From: an uncultured Burkholderiales bacterium
Lineage (GTDB): Bacteria > Pseudomonadota > Gammaproteobacteria > Burkholderiales > Burkholderiaceae_D
Direction: 5' to 3'
Assembly: GCA_937872165.1 (NCBI GenBank)
Contig: CALMOR010000119.1
Location: forward strand, 33,429-53,355
DNA length: 19,927 nucleotides
Below the pieces are notes generated by a model. The model was not told the DNA's origin. It saw only the letters and a program-made list of their open reading frames with translations, and made no database searches. Position 1 is the stretch's first letter; every line of letters starts with the position of its first letter. This document shows, piece by piece, positions 6,978 through 14,227 of this stretch. Both the position numbers and the translations under genes were made by a program.

Positions 6978-7502
6978 ATCGCTACAGACAAATCGCAGCA
7001 TCGCTTGAACGGCGAGATCACTGCCCCTGAGATTCGCCTCGTCGGCATCGACAACGAGCCGCTCGGCGTCGTCAAGCTGGCCGACGCGGTGCGGATGTCC
7101 GAAGAAGCCGAGGTCGACCTGGTCGAGATCGCCCCGCAGGCCGATCCACCGGTGTGCCGGCTGATGGACTACGGGAAGTTCAAGTACCAGGAACAGAAGA
7201 AGGCGCACGACGCCCGGCTGAAGCAGAAGATCATCCAGGTCAAGGAAGTGAAGTTCAGGCCCGGGACCGATGATGGCGACTATCACATCAAGGTCCGCAA
7301 CCTGACCCGCTTCCTCGAAGAGGGCGACAAGACCAAGGTCACCCTGCGCTTTCGGGGTCGCGAGATGGCGCACCAGGAGATCGGTCTGCGCTTGCTGGAA
7401 CGCGTGAAGGCGGAGCTGGAACCGGTCGGCATCGTCGAACAGTTCCCGAAGATGGAAGGGCGCCAGATGATCATGGTCATCGGGCCGAAGAAGAAGAAGT
7501 GA
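6978..7502 (+). CDS. infC: Translation initiation factor IF-3 with AUC start codon
   Basis: A 174-residue IF-3 that binds the 30S subunit and rejects non-canonical initiation. The conserved N-terminus (I/M)ATDKSQHRLNGEITAPEIRLVG begins at an ATC codon at 6978, preceded by GGAG (6966-6969) with 8-nt spacing. No ATG, GTG or TTG fits there, and the first conventional start (TTG 7005) would remove nine conserved residues. infC is known for rare AUU/AUC initiation codons that allow IF-3 to repress its own synthesis, so AUC is believable here. The C-terminal domain is seen in FRGREMAHQEIGLRLLERV, and the lysine-rich tail ends at 7502. It lies 36 bp after thrS. Confidence 0.95.
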   Translation: MATDKSQHRLNGEITAPEIRLVGIDNEPLGVVKLADAVRMSEEAEVDLVEIAPQADPPVCRLMDYGKFKYQEQKKAHDARLKQKIIQVKEVKFRPGTDDGDYHIKVRNLTRFLEEGDKTKVTLRFRGREMAHQEIGLRLLERVKAELEPVGIVEQFPKMEGRQMIMVIGPKKKK

Positions 7503-7506
7503 GTGA

Positions 7507-7522
7507 AGCGGCGTCGGCCGCT
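7507..7522 (+). terminator. Small hairpin just after infC
   Basis: AGCGGC (7507-7512) and GCCGCT (7517-7522) pair around GTCG, starting 5 nt after the infC stop. No U-run follows, so it is more likely an mRNA 3'-end stabiliser or weak pause than a complete terminator. Confidence 0.3.
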
Positions 7523-7529
7523 CCGTTCA

Positions 7530-7601
7530 CGTCGTCCCGGCGCAGGCCGGGAGCCGATCGGATCGCTAAGCGATCGGGCCCCGGCCTGCGCCGGGGTGAC
7601 G
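7530..7601. repeat. REP-like long palindrome in the infC-rpmI gap
   Basis: The left arm (7530-7551) and right arm (7580-7601) form a 22-bp stem interrupted only by two G-T pairs. Inner arms GATCG (7556-7560) and CGATC (7571-7575) extend it; alternatively GATCGC (7561-7566) and GCGATC (7570-7575) form a separate tip hairpin. The core CCCGGCGCAGGCCGGG and its mirror are of the type seen in extragenic palindromic repeats of many proteobacteria. Only one copy is in the window, so repeat status is inferred from sequence style. Confidence 0.7.
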
Positions 7602-7696
7602 AGTGGCACGACGGTGCATGCCGTCATAACAAGTGTCGTCGGGTTTCAAGCGCCGCGTGCCGTGGCCACCTTCCGACATCCAACAATGGAGTTGTC

Positions 7697-7894
7697 ATGC
7701 CCAAGATGAAGACCAAGAAGAGCGCTGCGAAGCGCTTCGTGGTGCGGGCGGGCGGGACCGTCAAACGCGGTCAGGCCTTCAAGCGCCACATCCTCACCAA
7801 GAAGACCACCAAGACCAAGCGCCAGCTTCGTGGCTCGACGGCCGTTCATGAGACCAACATGAACAGCGTCCGGGCGATGATGCCGTACGCCTGA
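7697..7894 (+). CDS. rpmI: 50S ribosomal protein L35
   Basis: A 65-residue basic protein beginning MPKMKTKKSAAKRFVV, the standard L35 start and length. It binds 23S rRNA in the large subunit. GGAG at 7688-7691 stands 5 nt before the ATG. It is followed by rplT after 27 bp, the usual pairing. The gap of 194 bp from infC is largely occupied by the palindromic element; the final 95 bp of that gap shows no clear promoter to me. Confidence 0.97.
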   Translation: MPKMKTKKSAAKRFVVRAGGTVKRGQAFKRHILTKKTTKTKRQLRGSTAVHETNMNSVRAMMPYA

Positions 7895-7921
7895 TCCGCC
7901 ACCGACCCAAGGAGAAAACAC

Positions 7922-8299
7922 ATGCCTCGCGTCAAACGTGGAGTCACGGCGCACGCGCGCCACAAGAAGGTCCTCGATGCCGCCAAGGGTTTTCGCGGCC
8001 GTCGCAGTACCGTCTTCCGCATCGCCAAGGAAGCGGTCATGCGCGCCGGGCAGTACGCCTATCGCGATCGTCGCAACAAGAAGCGCGTCTTCCGCGCCCT
8101 GTGGATCACCCGCATCAACGCGGCCTGCCGCGAACACGACATGACCTACAGCGTGTTCATCGCCGGCCTCAAGAAGGCTTCGATCGAGCTCGACCGCAAG
8201 GTGCTGGCCGACATGGCCGTGATGGACAAGCCGGCTTTCGCGGCCATCGTCACGCAGGTCCGGTCGGTGGTCGGCGAGACGCCCGCAGCACCCGCCTGA
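7922..8299 (+). CDS. rplT: 50S ribosomal protein L20
   Basis: A 125-residue L20, an early 23S rRNA-binding assembly protein. In E. coli and other bacteria it also represses translation of its own operon. It starts MPRVKRGVTAHARHKKVL, with a strong AAGGAG (7909-7914) placed 7 nt upstream. The body matches the family, including RGRRSTVFRIAKEAVMRAGQYAYRDRR. It is several residues longer than the usual 117-119 because of a short Gly/Pro/Ala-rich tail (GETPAAPA). Confidence 0.97.
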   Translation: MPRVKRGVTAHARHKKVLDAAKGFRGRRSTVFRIAKEAVMRAGQYAYRDRRNKKRVFRALWITRINAACREHDMTYSVFIAGLKKASIELDRKVLADMAVMDKPAFAAIVTQVRSVVGETPAAPA

Positions 8300-8315
8300 C
8301 GGTTCTCCACCCGAC

Positions 8316-8363
8316 GCCGCGCGAGCGGCACATGAGCGAAACGGGGCCGTGCGAGGCCCCGTT
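8316..8363 (+). promoter_or_regulatory. Tandem hairpins between rplT and pheS
   Basis: GCCGC/GCGGC (8316-8320 with 8325-8329) closes a GCGA tetraloop. It is followed by AACGGGGCC (8340-8348) pairing with GGCCCCGTT (8355-8363). The second stem is terminator-strength, but no T-run follows. A 20-codon ORF (8332-8394) spans the second hairpin and contains two Phe codons. This could be a pheST leader or attenuator, or an mRNA stabilising structure. Confidence 0.35.
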
Positions 8364-8404
8364 CCACATCGGGTCGCACCGATCCTTCTGCTGATTCGAC
8401 GACG

Positions 8405-9493
8405 ATGTCCGACCTGATCGAGTCCCCCGCAACGACCGACGACGCGCTCGATGCGCTGGTCGCCGAGGCCGAAGCGCGCCTGAGCGCGGCACCCGACGTG
8501 ACGACGCTGGAGAACGAGAAGGCGCGCTTCGTCGGCAAGGGCGGTGTGTTCACCGAGATGCTGAAGGGTCTTGGCCGGCTCGACCCCGAGGCGCGCAGGA
8601 CGGAAGGTGCTCGCATCAACGCGGCGAAGAGCCGCTTCGAGGCGTTCCTCAAGCTCGCCCGGGAGTTGCTGGCCCGGCAACAGCTCGACGTCAAGCTCTC
8701 GGCCGAAGCGATCGACGTGACCTTGCCCGGCCGCGGTCTGGTCGGCGGCGGCATCCATCCGGTGATGCGCACGTGGCGCCGCGTCGAGGAGATCTTCCGA
8801 TCGATCGGATTCGACGTCGCCGACGGACCCGAGATCGAGACCGACTGGATGAGCTTCACCGCGTTGAACAATCCGGAGAACCATCCGGCGCGTTCGATGC
8901 AGGACACCTTCTACGTCGACATCGACGATCCCGAAGGAAGGCCGCTCAACCTGCGGCCGCACACGAGCCCGATGCAGGTCCGCTACGCGCGCATGCACGC
9001 GGAGCGGATGCGCGACGAGACCGGTGCATCGCGCGGCATCACCGACATCAAGGTCATCGCGCCCGGTCGCACCTATCGCATCGACAGCGACGCGACGCAT
9101 TCGCCGATGTTCCACCAGGTCGAAGGGTTGTGGCTCGGCGAGGACATCTCGTTCGCGGACCTGAAGGGCGTCTACACGGCCTTCCTCGAAGCGTTCTTCG
9201 AGACCGCTGCGCTGTCGGTCCGCTTCCGGCCGTCGTACTTCCCGTTCACCGAACCGTCGGCCGAGATCGACATGCGCTTCGAGACCGGTCCGCTCGCCGG
9301 TCGCTGGCTCGAGATCTCGGGTTCGGGCCAGGTCCATCCGAGCGTCGTCACGAACTTCGGGCTCGATCCGGAGAAGCACATCGGCTTCGCGTTCGGCAGC
9401 GGCATCGAACGCCTCGCGATGCTGCGCTATGGCGTCGACGACCTGCGGCTGTTCTACGAGGGCGACCTGCGCTTCCTCGAACAATTCCAATGA
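8405..9493 (+). CDS. pheS: Phenylalanine-tRNA ligase alpha subunit
   Basis: A 362-residue catalytic subunit of the alpha2-beta2 synthetase. The N-terminal coiled-coil region (about 1-90) leads to the class II catalytic core. Motif 2 is around RPHTSPMQVRYARM, with ITDIKVIAPGRTYRIDSDATHSPMFHQVEG after it. Motif 3 is GFAFGSGIERLAMLRYG (327-343). The common LRTHTS sequence is here LRPHTSP, a Pro in place of Thr. The ATG at 8405 has no clear ribosome binding site and follows the small leader ORF by 10 bp. pheT lies 65 bp downstream. Confidence 0.97.
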   Translation: MSDLIESPATTDDALDALVAEAEARLSAAPDVTTLENEKARFVGKGGVFTEMLKGLGRLDPEARRTEGARINAAKSRFEAFLKLARELLARQQLDVKLSAEAIDVTLPGRGLVGGGIHPVMRTWRRVEEIFRSIGFDVADGPEIETDWMSFTALNNPENHPARSMQDTFYVDIDDPEGRPLNLRPHTSPMQVRYARMHAERMRDETGASRGITDIKVIAPGRTYRIDSDATHSPMFHQVEGLWLGEDISFADLKGVYTAFLEAFFETAALSVRFRPSYFPFTEPSAEIDMRFETGPLAGRWLEISGSGQVHPSVVTNFGLDPEKHIGFAFGSGIERLAMLRYGVDDLRLFYEGDLRFLEQFQ

Positions 9494-9558
9494 ACGCGAT
9501 CGCGTAGCGCGCTGCCATCGGCATCGCGGCGCCCGATCGCTTCGCACCGAAGCCCTTC

Positions 9559-12009
9559 ATGCAACTCTCGGAATCCTGGCTGCGCAGCTTCGTCGATCCC
9601 GACCTGTCGACCGACGAGCTCGCGCACCGACTGACGATGCGCGGCCTCGAGGTCGAGGACGTGCGGCCGGTCGCGCCCGCCTTCACCGGCATCGTCGTCG
9701 GCGAGGTGCTCGACGTCGTCAAGCACCCGGACGCCGATCGACTGTCGGTCTGCAAGGTCTCGGTCGGCGACGGACCGGTGCTGAACATCGTCTGCGGCGC
9801 GCCCAATGTCGCCGCGGGCATCAAGGTCCCGTGCGCCGTCGTCGGCGCGGTGCTGCCGCCGCCGAAGGAAGGCGAAGCGCCGCTCGAGATCCGGCGCGCG
9901 ACGATGCGCGGCGTCGCGAGCGAAGGAATGCTGTGCTCGGCACGCGAACTCAAGCTGTCGGACGATCATGCGGGCCTGCTGGTCCTGTCGAGCGACGCGC
10001 CGGTCGGAACGCCGATCCGCGAGTTGCTCGACCTCGACGATCACGTGTTCACCCTGAAGCTCACGCCGAACAAGGGCGACTGCCTGTCGACGCTGGGCGT
10101 CGCGCGCGAGGTCGCCGCGCTGTCGGGCCGGCCGCTCGCGACGCCCGTCTACCCGCCGGTGCCGGCGAACATCGACGAGACGTTGCCGGTCACGATCGAC
10201 GCGCCCGATCTCTGCGGCCGCTTCTCGGGCCGCATCCTTCGCGGCCTGGACGCGCGTGCCGCGACGCCGGGCTGGATGAAGGACCGCCTCGCCCGAAGCG
10301 GCCAGCGCAGCGTGTCGGCGCTGGTCGACATCTCCAACTACGTGATGCTCGAAGTGGGAAGACCGACGCACGTCTTCGATCTGGCGAAGATCCGCGGCGG
10401 GCTCTCGGTGCGCTGGGCGCACGACGGCGAGTCGCTGAAGCTGCTCAACGGCGAGACCATCGTGCTCGTGAACGACGTCGGCGTGATCGCCGACCAAGAG
10501 GCGATCGAGAGCCTCGCGGGCATCATGGGGGGCGACGCCACGGCGGTCTCGCTCGAGACCACCGACATCTACCTCGAGGCGGCGTTCTGGTGGCCCGACG
10601 CGATCCGCGGACGCGCACGTCGCTACGGCTTCTCCACCGACGCCGCGCATCGCTTCGAACGCGGCGTCGACCCGGCCACGACGGTCGAGCACATCGAGCA
10701 CATCACGCGGCTCTTCGTCGACATCTGCGGCGACGGGCGGACGAAAGTCGGACCGGTCGACGACCGGATCGTCGGCCTTCCGGAGCGCAAGTGCGTGCGC
10801 ATGCGCGTGGCACGCGCGAACAAGGTGATCGGGCTGCCGGTGTCGGGCGACGAGATCGCGACCATCTTCGACGGCTTCGGCTTCACCTACCGACGCGAGG
10901 GGCAGGGCGTCGACGAGACCTTCGTCGTATCGGCGCCGACCTATCGCTTCGACATCGAGATCGAAGAGGACCTGATCGAGGAAGTCGTGCGAGGCCACGG
11001 CTTCGAGAAGATCCCCGCGCACCTGCCGGTCGCGCGTCATCGCATGCGCGCGCAGCCTGAAGAGCGCCGCAGCGTCCACGCGCTCGCCGACGCGCTCGCG
11101 GCACGCGACTATCGCGAGGCGCTCAACTACAGCTTCGTCGAAGCCGAGTGGGAACGCGACTTCGCCGGCAACGAACACCCGATCCGGCTGTTGAACCCGA
11201 TCGCGGCGCCGCTCGCGGTGATGCGCTCGTCGCTGATCGGCAGCCTCGTCGCCAACGTGCGGTTCAACGCCAACCGCAAGGCGGCGCGCGTGCGGATGTT
11301 CGAGATCGCGAAGGTCTATCGACGCGACCCGTCCGTGGTCGAGGGCCCTTCGTCGGTCGCGGGGATCGCGCAACCGCTGCGGGTCGCCGCGATCGCATGG
11401 GGCGGCGTCGTCGACGAACAATGGGGCGTGCCGAAGCCGACGCCGCCGGTGGACTTCTTCGCGATGAAGGCCGACCTCGAGGCCCTGTTCGCGGGGCTGG
11501 GACCCGAAGCTGCGCCGACCTTCTCGGCCGGTGCGCATCCGGCCCTCCACCCGGGGCGCAACGCGCTCGTCGAAAGCCGCGGGCGCGCGGTCGGCTTCAT
11601 CGGCGAGCTCCATCCGCGCCTCGCGCAGCGCTACGAACTCGCGCAGTCGCCGATCGTCTTCGAGATCGACGCGGACGCGTTGACGAGCGCCGCGTTGCCG
11701 AAGGTCGAGCCGGTATCGCGCTTCCCCACGGTGGTCCGCGACCTCGCGCTGGTGGTCGATGCGGCGCTGCCCGCGGCCCGCGTGATGGACGCGATCGAGA
11801 CCGCGCGAAACGACAATCACGGACCGATCCGCGACGTCAAGCTGTTCGATCAATACCGCGGCAAAGGCTTGAATGAAAACGAGAAGAGCCTTGCCTTCCG
11901 ATTCTGGTTGCAAGATACTCGACAGACTCTCGACGAGCAGGCGATCGAGGCCGCTATGGCGCATATCGTGACGGCTCTCGGCAACAGCCTGGGTGCACGA
12001 CTGCGGTAG
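9559..12009 (+). CDS. pheT: Phenylalanine-tRNA ligase beta subunit
   Basis: An 816-residue beta subunit that recognises tRNA-Phe and carries the editing site. In order: the N-terminal segment MQLSESWLRSFVDPDL; an EMAP-like tRNA-binding domain (about 39-150, FTGIVVGEVLDVVKHPDADRL); the B3/B4 editing domain (about 210-390); the B5 domain; the catalytic-like domain (NYSFVEAEWERDF and following); and the C-terminal anticodon-binding domain from VSRFPTVVRDLALVVD. Length is normal (E. coli 795). The last 150 bp use more AT-rich codons than the rest and may carry an internal promoter for ihfA. No Shine-Dalgarno sequence stands before the ATG. Confidence 0.97.
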   Translation: MQLSESWLRSFVDPDLSTDELAHRLTMRGLEVEDVRPVAPAFTGIVVGEVLDVVKHPDADRLSVCKVSVGDGPVLNIVCGAPNVAAGIKVPCAVVGAVLPPPKEGEAPLEIRRATMRGVASEGMLCSARELKLSDDHAGLLVLSSDAPVGTPIRELLDLDDHVFTLKLTPNKGDCLSTLGVAREVAALSGRPLATPVYPPVPANIDETLPVTIDAPDLCGRFSGRILRGLDARAATPGWMKDRLARSGQRSVSALVDISNYVMLEVGRPTHVFDLAKIRGGLSVRWAHDGESLKLLNGETIVLVNDVGVIADQEAIESLAGIMGGDATAVSLETTDIYLEAAFWWPDAIRGRARRYGFSTDAAHRFERGVDPATTVEHIEHITRLFVDICGDGRTKVGPVDDRIVGLPERKCVRMRVARANKVIGLPVSGDEIATIFDGFGFTYRREGQGVDETFVVSAPTYRFDIEIEEDLIEEVVRGHGFEKIPAHLPVARHRMRAQPEERRSVHALADALAARDYREALNYSFVEAEWERDFAGNEHPIRLLNPIAAPLAVMRSSLIGSLVANVRFNANRKAARVRMFEIAKVYRRDPSVVEGPSSVAGIAQPLRVAAIAWGGVVDEQWGVPKPTPPVDFFAMKADLEALFAGLGPEAAPTFSAGAHPALHPGRNALVESRGRAVGFIGELHPRLAQRYELAQSPIVFEIDADALTSAALPKVEPVSRFPTVVRDLALVVDAALPAARVMDAIETARNDNHGPIRDVKLFDQYRGKGLNENEKSLAFRFWLQDTRQTLDEQAIEAAMAHIVTALGNSLGARLR
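11891..11919 (+). promoter_or_regulatory. Candidate sigma-70 promoter for ihfA inside pheT
   Basis: TTGCCT (11891-11896, 4/6 to TTGACA) and GATACT (11914-11919, 4/6 to TATAAT) are separated by exactly 17 bp. They lie in a locally AT-richer stretch at the 3' end of pheT. E. coli also has an ihfA promoter inside pheT, which makes the position plausible. Both boxes are imperfect. Confidence 0.35.
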
Positions 12010-12155
12010 CAGCGAGTCGCGACGCCCGGGTCAACGAGCCGCCGATCGGAGTCCACCCGACGTGCCGACCGACCCGGCGCCCTCCCCGGACGGTGCCTCG
12101 TCGATGTGGCTGGAGAGTCGCGAGAGCGCTTCGGTAGAAGAATCACAGAACCAAC

Positions 12156-12542
12156 ATGCAGCCCACGTCATTGCCGCTCTCCAAGTCGCGTCGCTCGCCC
12201 GCCATCGCCGCAACGCTGACCAAGGCGGAGCTCGCGGAGCTGCTGTTCGAGCGGGTGGGCCTCAACAAGCGCGAAGCGAAGGACATGGTCGACACGTTCT
12301 TCGAGGAGATCCGCTTCGCGCTCCAGCGCGGCGACAGCGTCAAGCTGTCGGGCTTCGGCAACTTCCAGTTGCGCGACAAGCCGCAGCGTCCCGGCCGCAA
12401 TCCGAAGACCGGCGAGGCGATCCCGATCACGGCGCGTCGCGTGGTGACCTTCCATGCGAGCCAGAAGCTGAAGGCCCTCGGCGAGGGCGACGAACCCGGC
12501 GGCGACGAGCGTACTGGTGCCGAGGAACGCGCAGCCGCGTGA
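12156..12542 (+). CDS. ihfA: Integration host factor alpha subunit
   Basis: A 128-residue DNA-bending protein; IHF is an alpha/beta heterodimer acting in recombination, replication and transcription. The core TLTKAELAELLFERVGL to FHASQKLK matches IhfA, including VKLSGFGNFQLRDK and RPGRNPKTGEAIPITARRV. The intercalating proline is P83, equivalent to Pro65 of the E. coli subunit. It carries about 18 extra N-terminal residues before TLTK and an acidic C-terminal tail. The ATG at 12156 is the only ATG available, and it has no strong ribosome binding site. The 146-bp gap after pheT contains nothing else recognisable. The TGA overlaps the next gene as GTGA. Confidence 0.95.
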   Translation: MQPTSLPLSKSRRSPAIAATLTKAELAELLFERVGLNKREAKDMVDTFFEEIRFALQRGDSVKLSGFGNFQLRDKPQRPGRNPKTGEAIPITARRVVTFHASQKLKALGEGDEPGGDERTGAEERAAA

Positions 12543-13060
12543 GCGCGCTTGCGGCCCTCCGATCGCTCGACGCCTCGCGCCGCACACCATCGCGCTCTCC
12601 CTTGCTCAAGGCCGATCTCCTGTCGCAGCCGCTGCCGCCGATCCCGGCCAAGCGTTATTTCACGATCGGCGAAGTCAGTGAACTGTGCGGCGTGAAGCCG
12701 CACGTCCTGCGTTACTGGGAGCAGGAGTTCACGCAGTTGAAGCCGGTCAAGCGACGGGGCAACCGGCGCTATTACCAGCATCACGAGGTGCTGCTGATAC
12801 GTCGCATCCGCGAGCTGCTCTACGAGCAGGGTTTCACGATCAGCGGAGCGCGCAACCGGCTCGACGCGCGCGGCGACGGCAAGCACGATGGGCACGGTCC
12901 CTCGACGCTCGATCCCGAGGGACCGGCGGTCTGGCGCAGCGGCCACGAGGTCGACGGTGCGGACGCGGTGCGTCGCACCGGCGAAGCATCGGAGTCGACG
13001 GTCGATCTCGCCGCCCTGCGTCGCGAGCTGCTCGAGATCGCCGCGTTGCTGCGAAGCTGA
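12539..13060 (+). CDS. MerR-family transcriptional regulator (IhfA-linked type)
   Basis: A 173-residue regulator with the N-terminal MerR winged helix: AKRYFTIGEVSELCGVKPHV, then LRYWEQEFTQLKPVKRRGNR and RYYQHHEVLLIRRIRELLY. The C-terminal half is short and low in recognisable motifs, without metal-binding cysteines at the end, and finishes with a probable helix (AALRRELLEIAALLRS). Orthologues sit between ihfA and tRNA-Pro in many betaproteobacteria; their target is not known to me. I choose GTG 12539 because it overlaps the ihfA TGA (GTGA) and has GAGG upstream. TTG 12602 is an alternative that would begin just before the conserved domain. Confidence 0.85.
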   Translation: MSALAALRSLDASRRTPSRSPLLKADLLSQPLPPIPAKRYFTIGEVSELCGVKPHVLRYWEQEFTQLKPVKRRGNRRYYQHHEVLLIRRIRELLYEQGFTISGARNRLDARGDGKHDGHGPSTLDPEGPAVWRSGHEVDGADAVRRTGEASESTVDLAALRRELLEIAALLRS

Positions 13061-13095
13061 CGACCCGGCGAATCGGAGGATCACCCGCGGACCGC

Positions 13096-13104
13096 TGATA
13101 TAAT
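13096..13104 (+). promoter_or_regulatory. Extended -10 promoter of tRNA-Pro
   Basis: TGATATAAT is a perfect TGnTATAAT extended -10 ending 9 nt before the tRNA. That predicts a transcription start about 3 nt upstream of the mature 5' end. No good -35 is visible, as expected for an extended -10 promoter. Confidence 0.75.
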
Positions 13105-13113
13105 CCGGCGCTT

Positions 13114-13190
<77 letters not shown>

Positions 13191-13212
13191 GATGGATCAG
13201 GACTCACGATCG

Positions 13213-13241
13213 ACGGCTGCTCTCGAGCGGCCGTTTTTTTT
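13213..13241 (+). terminator. Intrinsic terminator after tRNA-Pro
   Basis: ACGGCTGCT (13213-13221) pairs with AGCGGCCGT (13226-13234), with one T-G pair, around loop CTCG. Eight consecutive T residues end the element at 13241. It begins 23 bp after the tRNA and is a strong Rho-independent terminator. Confidence 0.9.
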
Positions 13242-13714
13242 GTGCCCGCGCCGCCGGCATCCTGCTCGACGAAAGAGCGCGTGCGCGGCGCCGGCCGACA
13301 GCCTGGATATCGCTCGATCGACGGGCGACAAAAGCAGGCGTGACCGACCGACACATCGACGAGCCGCTCGCGGCACCCGCGAAGTCGAGTGTCGGACGAG
13401 GATCGAGAGGCTCCGACCGGCGGAGCAATCGATCCTGTCGACGATCGCCCGGCAGCAAGTCGGACAGGTCGGGAATGCCGACCTGGCTCGGCACGAGCAT
13501 CTTCAACCGACCTTCGTCGATGCAGTCCAGGTCGCCGAGGCGTGCTCGTCGACGCCGGGTTCAAGCGCCATGCCTCCACTCTCCTTCCAGCAACGAGACA
13601 CGGGTTCTAAGCTCCGAATCCTCTCGTCCCGATCAATCCATCACGGTGAAGTCGTACGAGACGTCTCGTCGCTCCGGTGCGGGCGCGGCGGCGACAGCCT
13701 CGAAGGCGCGTCGG
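13242..13714. other. Region without recognisable gene, with tRNA-derived repeat
   Basis: About 470 bp between the tRNA-Pro terminator and the tautomerase stop. Open frames exist on both strands but none has a recognisable product, good start context or conserved motif. The only clear structure is the 19-nt near-copy of the tRNA-Pro 3' end at 13617-13635. It may be a decayed remnant of inserted DNA. Confidence 0.5.
13617..13635 (+). repeat. Degenerate copy of tRNA-Pro 3' end (att-like)
   Basis: AATCCTCTCGTCCCGATCA matches 17 of 19 bases of tRNA-Pro positions 13172-13190 in the same orientation; both differences are C to T. The rest of the tRNA is not present. A direct repeat of a tRNA 3' end is the footprint left by integrases that target tRNA genes. 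Confidence 0.6.
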
Positions 13715-14104
13715 TCACGCGGTTCGTCGGGCGCGCTCGGCCTGCGTCAGTCCGCCGTATCCCCAGCTGTCCTTCGGCACGTCGTGGATGACGACGTAGG
13801 TGACGTCGTGCAAGTCGACACCCAGAATCTTTCGCAGGAGCGCATGCGTCTGTGCGATGAAGGCGGCTTTCTCTTCCGACGTGTTCGTTCCGTCCGTCAC
13901 GATCGCGTCGACATGCGCGAACCGTGGGCCCGTCCTCGCGCCGACGGTCCAGTGGGCGCTGTCGCTCTCCTCGACGAAGACGGCCGTCAGTTCGGCCTTC
14001 TTCTTCAGTACGTCGGCCATCAGGGACGTGATGCCCGTCTGGATGGTGCTCACTTGCGTCGCGTCGAGCTTCGGCCCTGCGACCTTGACGTTGATGAATG
14101 GCAT
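13715..14104 (-). CDS. Tautomerase superfamily protein (4-OT/MIF fold)
   Basis: A 129-residue tautomerase-family protein. After removal of Met1 the N-terminus is proline (MPFINVKVAG), the catalytic base of this superfamily, which decides for the ATG at 14104 over an upstream in-frame start. Other marks are RKILGVDLHDVTYVVIHDV and the C-terminal KDSWGYGGLTQAERARR, typical of 4-oxalocrotonate-tautomerase-like enzymes of about 130 residues. The length equals that of tandem-fused members such as malonate semialdehyde decarboxylase, but the substrate cannot be told. The gene lies downstream of a LysR-family regulator on the same strand with a 176-bp gap containing repeated TCGAA motifs, so it may be that regulator's target. 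Confidence 0.85.
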   Translation of the reverse strand: MPFINVKVAGPKLDATQVSTIQTGITSLMADVLKKKAELTAVFVEESDSAHWTVGARTGPRFAHVDAIVTDGTNTSEEKAAFIAQTHALLRKILGVDLHDVTYVVIHDVPKDSWGYGGLTQAERARRTA

Positions 14105-14148
14105 GGTTCGTCGATTCGTTACGGGAAGCGAATCGTAGACAACCGGCG

Positions 14149-14174
14149 TCGAATCGAACATTCGAAAGTTCGAA
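14149..14174. promoter_or_regulatory. Cluster of TCGAA repeats upstream of the tautomerase gene
   Basis: TCGAA occurs four times in 26 bp (14149, 14154, 14162, 14170). The last two form the interrupted palindrome TTCGAA-N2-TTCGAA (14161-14174). It lies 45-70 bp before the tautomerase start, where a transcription factor operator would be expected. The LysR-family protein encoded next door is the natural candidate. Confidence 0.35.
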
Positions 14175-14227
14175 AGTCACCTATCGATGCACTGGATGTA
14201 TTCGACCTGTCGACGCATCGAACGCCG

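Noticed and set aside
7005..7502. TTG at 7005 as the infC start
   Set aside because: It removes conserved N-terminal residues and has no ribosome binding site, while ATC 6978 has GGAG at good spacing.
13204..13506. Minus-strand ORF (about 100 codons) downstream of tRNA-Pro, with a coding-looking stretch KMLVPSQVGIPDLSDLLPGD
   Set aside because: It runs through the tRNA-Pro terminator, begins at TTG without a ribosome binding site and has no recognised family; at most it is a fragment of a decayed gene.
14105..14161. Upstream in-frame start for the tautomerase (19 more residues)
   Set aside because: Catalysis in this superfamily needs the N-terminal proline, which only the ATG at 14104 provides; the extension also covers the operator-like repeats.
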